IMG/VR virus record: IMGVR_UViG_3300037116_000145
Coordinates: 1-25,514 of that record
Length of the DNA: 25,514 bases
Source: a virus
Reading direction: 5' to 3' (one strand)
The notes under the pieces are model-generated. The model searched no databases. It was not told the DNA's origin and saw only the letters and a program-made list of their open reading frames with translations. Below are positions 22,878 to 25,514 of this stretch, piece after piece. Each line of letters opens with the position of its first letter. Position 1 is the stretch's first letter. The translations under genes were made by a program, and so were the position numbers.

Positions 22878-22949
22878 AAGGTGAAAGAGTAGCGCCCCGA
22901 AAAACACGCCAAGGGCGGCCGCAGCAAGATATATGAGGGGGCGTCGCAT
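22854..22949 (-). CDS. 31-residue membrane peptide
   Basis: A tiny gene with a strong AGGAG site 7 bases before the ATG. The product starts MRRPLIYLAAAALGVFFGALL and is one hydrophobic span with a basic N-terminus and a short tail HIFWEK. The stop lies inside the 66-bp repeat. Topology and ribosome site make it likely real; the function is unknown. A phage membrane peptide that alters host envelope or lysis timing is possible. Confidence 0.55.
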   Translation of the reverse strand: MRRPLIYLAAAALGVFFGALLFHLAHIFWEK

Positions 22950-22995
22950 ATGAAAACTCCTAGGGTGGAAGGTTAGAGGGTCAGAGACCAACACC

Positions 22996-23024
22996 TTCAT
23001 ACCCCAGGAGCTAGGCCAAGTCAA
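22996..23024 (-). promoter_or_regulatory. Sigma70-like promoter, leftward
   Basis: TTGACT (-35, 23019-23024) and TATGAA (-10, 22996-23001) on the minus strand are separated by exactly 17 bases. It lies just past the stop of the 59-residue gene and about 47 bases before the 31-residue gene, so it probably drives the group 22949 to 21961. Confidence 0.5.
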
Positions 23025-23033
23025 CGCGATGTA

Positions 23034-23213
23034 TTACCCTTCAATCGGTTGCCCGAACACCTTCCATCCAAGAAGGACAAACAGGATCAGTTCTAAAAGT
23101 GACCCCACGCCGGCCGCGGTGTGCGTGTATGGTCCGAACGGCATGAAGAAGGCACCGAACGCTGACAGCACCCAGAGTAGAACCAGTATCCAGTATAGAA
23201 GTCGCATGGTCAT
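23034..23213 (-). CDS. 59-residue two-span membrane protein
   Basis: The ATG at 23213 follows GGAGA. The product has two hydrophobic segments, MRLLYWILVLLWVLSAFG and LLELILFVLLGWKVFG, joined by a short loop with FMPFGPYTHTAAG. A longer in-frame extension upstream would run through the 66-bp repeat and lacks a ribosome site. It could be a holin or an envelope-modifying peptide; no family recognised. Confidence 0.6.
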   Translation of the reverse strand: MTMRLLYWILVLLWVLSAFGAFFMPFGPYTHTAAGVGSLLELILFVLLGWKVFGQPIEG

Positions 23214-23248
23214 GGGAAGTCTCCGGGGTTTGAAGTAGAAAGTAGAAG

Positions 23249-23314
23249 ATTTACACCTTGTTACCCAAAGGTTTACGAAAGGTAAAGAAGTCATTTTTCC
23301 CAAAATATATGCGC
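23249..23314. repeat. 66-bp perfect direct repeat, copy 2
   Basis: Second copy of the repeat at 22812-22877. Here no start codon follows the AAGGTG site directly; the next gene begins at 23213 with its own ribosome site. Confidence 0.95.
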
Positions 23315-23355
23315 GAGGGGGGTTTGCCGCGCCGCAAGGTAAGGGGCTTGTCCAG

Positions 23356-23433
23356 CATGGTGGGGGATCGTTTCCCACCATGACAGACAAACCCTGCGAT
23401 GGCTTCACCCTGACACGTGTTACCGTGTCAGGG
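23356..23433. promoter_or_regulatory. Two perfect hairpin-forming inverted repeats
   Basis: The first is CATGGTGGG/CCCACCATG (23356-23364 and 23374-23382, 9-base loop). The second is CCCTGACACG/CGTGTCAGGG (23408-23417 and 23424-23433, 6-base loop). Neither is followed by a clear T-tract. They occupy the gene-poor stretch 23214-23469 together with repeat copy 2; possible operators or RNA processing signals. Confidence 0.5.
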
Positions 23434-23469
23434 GATGGTCACGTCATCTTCACGGTCGTGTGTGCGATC

Positions 23470-23676
23470 TTATGCTAACGTGACGTTAGCCGAGACCTTG
23501 AACGCGCCGACGCGGGTGAACCCGCCAGTGCTGGCAACCATGGTCGCTGGCACGGTCTCGGGCTTGATGCCCTTCTCAAGGGCTTTCGCCAGGGCGGAGT
23601 TGGACTGATACGGCTTGCCGCTCGTATCGATCGTGATAATCAGCTTGTCGCCCTTAACTTCGGTTTGAATGGACAT
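23470..23676 (-). CDS. 68-residue unknown protein
   Basis: A small protein with a strong AAGGAG site. It begins MSIQTEVKGDKLIITIDTSG and ends GGFTRVGAFKVSANVTLA. The pattern is a beta hairpin, a short helix (NSALAKALEKG) and two strands, with VAST-type strand ends like some small phage accessory proteins, but I cannot assign a family. The last codons form a short inverted repeat (23474-23490). Confidence 0.65.
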   Translation of the reverse strand: MSIQTEVKGDKLIITIDTSGKPYQSNSALAKALEKGIKPETVPATMVASTGGFTRVGAFKVSANVTLA

Positions 23677-23867
23677 GACGTTGCTCCTTCATGCTGCCTC
23701 GGCGGGATGCCTCGGTCGCTATCGCCGCGTCGCGCCGCGGCTTTTGCCGCTAGTATAACCCGCTCCTGCCACAATCTCGCCCAGGTTAACGTCGCGCCAG
23801 GAAACTGGATTAGCGAGGCAAATCTTTACACATTATGGGTTGTAAGCCCATTTATCGTGCAACTTGC

Positions 23868-23978
23868 CTAATAGTGGATAATTTTCTTGTCCATTTGTTC
23901 TTTAATGGTATCAAGGTGTTGAGGTCTAATGGGCCTAAATTCGCGATTTTTCATTTTATATGAGCTTAGGGTCGGCAT
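23868..23978 (-). CDS. Possible 36-residue peptide
   Basis: An ATG at 23978 preceded by AAGGTAA opens a 36-codon frame (MPTLSSYKMKNREF... ending DKKIIHY) that is hydrophilic and gene-like despite AT-rich DNA. The same frame is also open for about 30 codons before an upstream TAG at 24009, so this may be the end of a broken older gene. No family recognised. Confidence 0.4.
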   Translation of the reverse strand: MPTLSSYKMKNREFRPIRPQHLDTIKEQMDKKIIHY

Positions 23979-24037
23979 AGGGCTTACCTTGTCACCTTCG
24001 ATTTCGGGCTAACGTATATTAGGCAGGTTGCATAGCG

Positions 24038-24061
24038 ATGTAATTAGTTGAGTAATTACAT
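24038..24061. promoter_or_regulatory. 9-bp inverted repeat, possible operator
   Basis: ATGTAATTA and TAATTACAT are perfect complements around GTTGAG. It lies about 55 bases upstream of the rightward promoter. The AT-rich palindrome and short spacer suit a repressor site better than a terminator. Confidence 0.4.
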
Positions 24062-24114
24062 ATTCTTTTCTAGGGAGGGTATAAAGGTAAAAATCAATAG
24101 GCCCATTACCTAAT

Positions 24115-24143
24115 TTGACAAGCCTTTGAAAAGGTGACAAGAT
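24115..24143 (+). promoter_or_regulatory. Rightward sigma70-like promoter
   Basis: A perfect TTGACA (24115-24120) is followed 17 bases later by CAAGAT (24138-24143), a weak -10. It lies 28 bases before the ATG of the first gene of the rightward run. Confidence 0.45.
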
Positions 24144-24170
24144 CAAACGCTCGCAACTGGAGAACTTAAA

Positions 24171-24467
24171 ATGACCACAATCATAAACGCCTCTATCGCT
24201 CGCCTCGGCTTCCCTGGACACGTTAATCATTACGCAGTTCAAGCGCTTGCACCCATCAGCGATCACAACTTTGTTACCTTGCAAGGCGAAACAGTGGAAG
24301 CTGTTGATAAAGCGGAGCTAATACGCATTCTCGCCGGTAAACACGGCGAAGTGAAGGTTATCTTCGATCGGCCACGAAATCACGTGCCGACAATGCAAGA
24401 AACGCGAGTAGTGAATGAGCGTGCTTGGGAGCAGTACAAGGCGGCAGGGGGGCTGGTCAATGAGTGA
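24171..24467 (+). CDS. 98-residue unknown early protein
   Basis: The first gene of the rightward run, with GGAG upstream. It starts MTTIINASIARLGFPGH and includes a helix-rich middle (AVDKAELIRILAGKHGEVKVIFDRP) and a C-terminal helix ERAWEQYKAAGG. No motif of known function. Because it follows the promoter directly, it is probably expressed early. Confidence 0.65.
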   Translation: MTTIINASIARLGFPGHVNHYAVQALAPISDHNFVTLQGETVEAVDKAELIRILAGKHGEVKVIFDRPRNHVPTMQETRVVNERAWEQYKAAGGLVNE

Positions 24468-24675
24468 TCTTGCAGCGTTCTATCGCGCGCTACCCAAGCC
24501 AGAACCGCCCAGAAGCGTGGCGTGGGCGGCGGCGCTGGCAGAGCATTATCGCAATATCAAGTATCCAGCACCCAAGCTTGCGCCAGTACGCCTCAGCGGC
24601 AGCGCAAAGCACCGAGCATGGCAACAGCGCCAGGAACTGGTCAGGATCAGGAGCAGGATTAGCAAGATGCCTTAA
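24460..24675 (+). CDS. 71-residue basic unknown protein
   Basis: The ATG at 24460 overlaps the preceding gene by 8 bases and follows a G-rich site (GGGGGG). The product (MSDLAAFYRALPKPEPPRS) becomes strongly basic at the C-terminus (WQQRQELVRIRSRISK), so it may bind nucleic acid. No family recognised. Confidence 0.55.
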   Translation: MSDLAAFYRALPKPEPPRSVAWAAALAEHYRNIKYPAPKLAPVRLSGSAKHRAWQQRQELVRIRSRISKMP

Positions 24676-24822
24676 CGTGGCCTTGTGCCACAAGGGTAAA
24701 CGGGCGGCGCGACGCGGCGAAATCGACGCCCGAACCGCGCCCGAAATCCGCCTCGGACGCGTCCCTGTTACAGCGGCGGTAACACAAGGCGCGCCTTCCG
24801 CGCGCCGTAGGAGCAAAACATC

Positions 24823-24999
24823 ATGCCCCGAAAACAGTCGGCGATCTACGATCAATGCCAACCTGCCGAGTTGGCGCTTGAGTGGGTACTACCTCACCCG
24901 ATCACGCTGGACGAGCACGAAAGGTTGTCACTTGGTGACGCTGAGCGCAAGGCGATCAGTGAGGTGTTATGCCTCACCATGGAGGTGCGTCATGGGTGA
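24823..24999 (+). CDS. 58-residue unknown protein
   Basis: AGGAG lies 9 bases before the ATG. The product begins MPRKQSAIYDQCQPAELALE and has a charged helical second half (ERLSLGDAERKAISEVL). The preceding gap 24676-24822 holds a GC-rich hairpin (GGCGCG/CGCGCC, about 24788-24806) just before the ribosome site and no convincing gene. It overlaps the next gene by 8 bases. Confidence 0.6.
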   Translation: MPRKQSAIYDQCQPAELALEWVLPHPITLDEHERLSLGDAERKAISEVLCLTMEVRHG

Positions 25000-25153
25000 G
25001 ATCGCAGTAGTGCTTTTCGTACTCTTCGTGCCATATGCGTTTGGCTATTTCTTAGGCTTTAACGCAGGTGTTGAGAGGATGCGTGAGCAGCACGACTACT
25101 CAGCACAGGTTGATGCCTTCTTTAAGTCGCTAACGGGAGGGCACGATGCGTAA
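24992..25153 (+). CDS. 53-residue single-span membrane protein
   Basis: GGAGGTG precedes the ATG. The N-terminus MGEIAVVLFVLFVPYAFGYF is one membrane span, followed by a hydrophilic tail (GVERMREQHDYSAQVDAFF). It overlaps the genes on both sides by 8 bases, indicating coupled translation. Function unknown. Confidence 0.65.
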   Translation: MGEIAVVLFVLFVPYAFGYFLGFNAGVERMREQHDYSAQVDAFFKSLTGGHDA

Positions 25154-25355
25154 ATCCAACCAGGAGCACTTCTCGCAGATGGTGCGCTACGCCACACGCA
25201 GATATACCCTTGCTTGGGCCAAAGGCGATCACAAGTCGGCCGAGCGCTGGTACTTCGCTGCTGAACGTGCTAGGCGCAAAGCGAACAGCGCGGTTATCGT
25301 GCGCCAGTGCGGCCACGAGATCGGCCACAGCCAAGAGTGGAGCATAAGCCAATGA
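25146..25355 (+). CDS. 69-residue basic unknown protein
   Basis: GGGAGGG precedes the ATG. The product is helical and basic (MVRYATRRYTLAWAKGDHKSAERWYFAAERARRK), with a TPR-like Trp/Tyr/Ala pattern, and contains CGHEIGHSQEW near its end. One Cys and three His there could bind a metal, but the motif does not match a known family. It overlaps neighbours by 8 and 4 bases. Confidence 0.6.
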   Translation: MRKSNQEHFSQMVRYATRRYTLAWAKGDHKSAERWYFAAERARRKANSAVIVRQCGHEIGHSQEWSISQ

Positions 25356-25444
25356 CACTCACAGCGAAGATCAAGCTGCTGGGGACCGACCTGGGAAAAC
25401 TCCAAGCGTGGCAGATCATGATACTCGTTGGTGGTCTGAGGTGA
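25352..25444 (+). CDS. 30-residue peptide
   Basis: A tiny frame (MTLTAKIKLLGTDLGKLQAW, then QIMILVGGLR) coupled to the preceding gene by a 4-base overlap and with GTGGAG upstream. The spacing pattern matches the rest of the run, which makes it plausible; the function is unknown. Confidence 0.45.
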   Translation: MTLTAKIKLLGTDLGKLQAWQIMILVGGLR

Positions 25445-25448
25445 CAAG

Positions 25449-25514
25449 ATGGCAGGGGCTAGCACACTCATGGATTTGTTGATACCCAGTGTCAAAGACC
25501 GCGCTGAAATGCTT
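25449..25514 (+). CDS. Start of another small gene, cut by the window end
   Basis: GAGGTG lies five bases before an ATG at 25449. Only 22 codons are visible (MAGASTLMDLLIPSVKDRAE onward), open to the end. Product unknown. Confidence 0.5.
   Translation, partial: MAGASTLMDLLIPSVKDRAEML

Larger units (their letters stand above)
23677..24170. other. AT-rich control region between leftward and rightward genes
   Basis: About 490 bases with no long gene. It holds a GC hairpin (GCGGC/GCCGC, 23737-23750), a possible 36-residue leftward gene (23868-23978), an inverted repeat (24038-24061) and a rightward promoter (24115-24143). Base composition changes sharply to AT-rich from about 23860. Its place between divergent gene groups suggests the main switch region for early transcription. 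Confidence 0.6.

Noticed and set aside
23251-23358. 35-residue leftward frame running through repeat copy 2
   Set aside because: No ribosome site; the start codon lies in a hairpin arm, and the same repeat in copy 1 is used for another frame end and a ribosome site.
23380-23478. 32-residue rightward frame starting MTDKPCDGF
   Set aside because: It lies within two hairpins, runs against the local gene direction and has only a weak G-rich site. Not excluded, but not supported enough.
23677-23860. tRNA or other classical RNA gene in the GC-rich part of the control region
   Set aside because: No cloverleaf could be traced; only a 5-bp GC hairpin and a short direct repeat TGCCTCGG are present.
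23868-24110. TAG recoding as an explanation for the interrupted leftward frame
   Set aside because: Other genes in the window end normally at TAG (for example at 14749 and 22638), so recoding is unlikely.
24009-24284. 91-residue leftward frame
   Set aside because: Half of it is antisense to the well-supported rightward gene at 24171 and it has no ribosome site; only the part left of 24110 is kept as an observation.

Overview
This window is a piece of a tailed bacteriophage (Caudoviricetes) genome or prophage, not a bacterial housekeeping region. It carries terminase, portal, scaffold and major capsid genes, an endonuclease VII-type nuclease, fibre genes, and many very small, tightly packed or overlapping genes with clear Shine-Dalgarno sites. 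No tail tube, tape measure or baseplate gene is visible, so morphology cannot be fixed; the long portal protein followed by small genes suits a podovirus-like phage, but that is inference. The host is probably an alphaproteobacterium, because the regulator at 21191-21790 has a winged helix closely resembling that of CtrA. Base composition is fairly GC-rich, apart from an AT-rich control region near 23.8-24.2 kb.

Layout. (1) 1-17295, all leftward, read from right to left: portal, a small gene, a beta-rich fibre with a collagen-like neck, a sulfotransferase, three collagen-like proteins, six overlapping sugar and glycosyltransferase genes, three small Gly-rich or Pro-rich genes, a small helical gene, scaffold, major capsid protein, a strong terminator, then a partial endonuclease VII gene. 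(2) 17396-20753, rightward: putative terminase small subunit, a cryptic 13-residue-repeat frame, a metallophosphoesterase, and the large terminase. (3) 20754-23978, leftward: a holin-like membrane protein, the CtrA-like regulator, a structured hairpin, an unknown beta-rich protein, several tiny (often membrane) proteins and a 66-bp perfect direct repeat. (4) 24171-25514, rightward: a sigma70-like promoter and a run of tiny overlapping unknown genes, probably an early region.

Most interesting is the block 3741-14746. Four proteins with collagen-like Gly-X-Thr repeats sit next to a dehydratase for deoxysugars, a sugar C-methyltransferase, several glycosyltransferase-like proteins, a GT2-TPR-propeller fusion and a sulfotransferase. 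The six sugar genes are joined by stop/start overlaps, so they look like one translationally coupled unit. Thr-rich collagen glycosylated with deoxysugars is known from Bacillus exosporium BclA, so the inferred system is a phage that builds collagen-like virion fibres and decorates them with its own modified sugars. The block separates the portal gene from the scaffold and capsid genes, which are usually adjacent.
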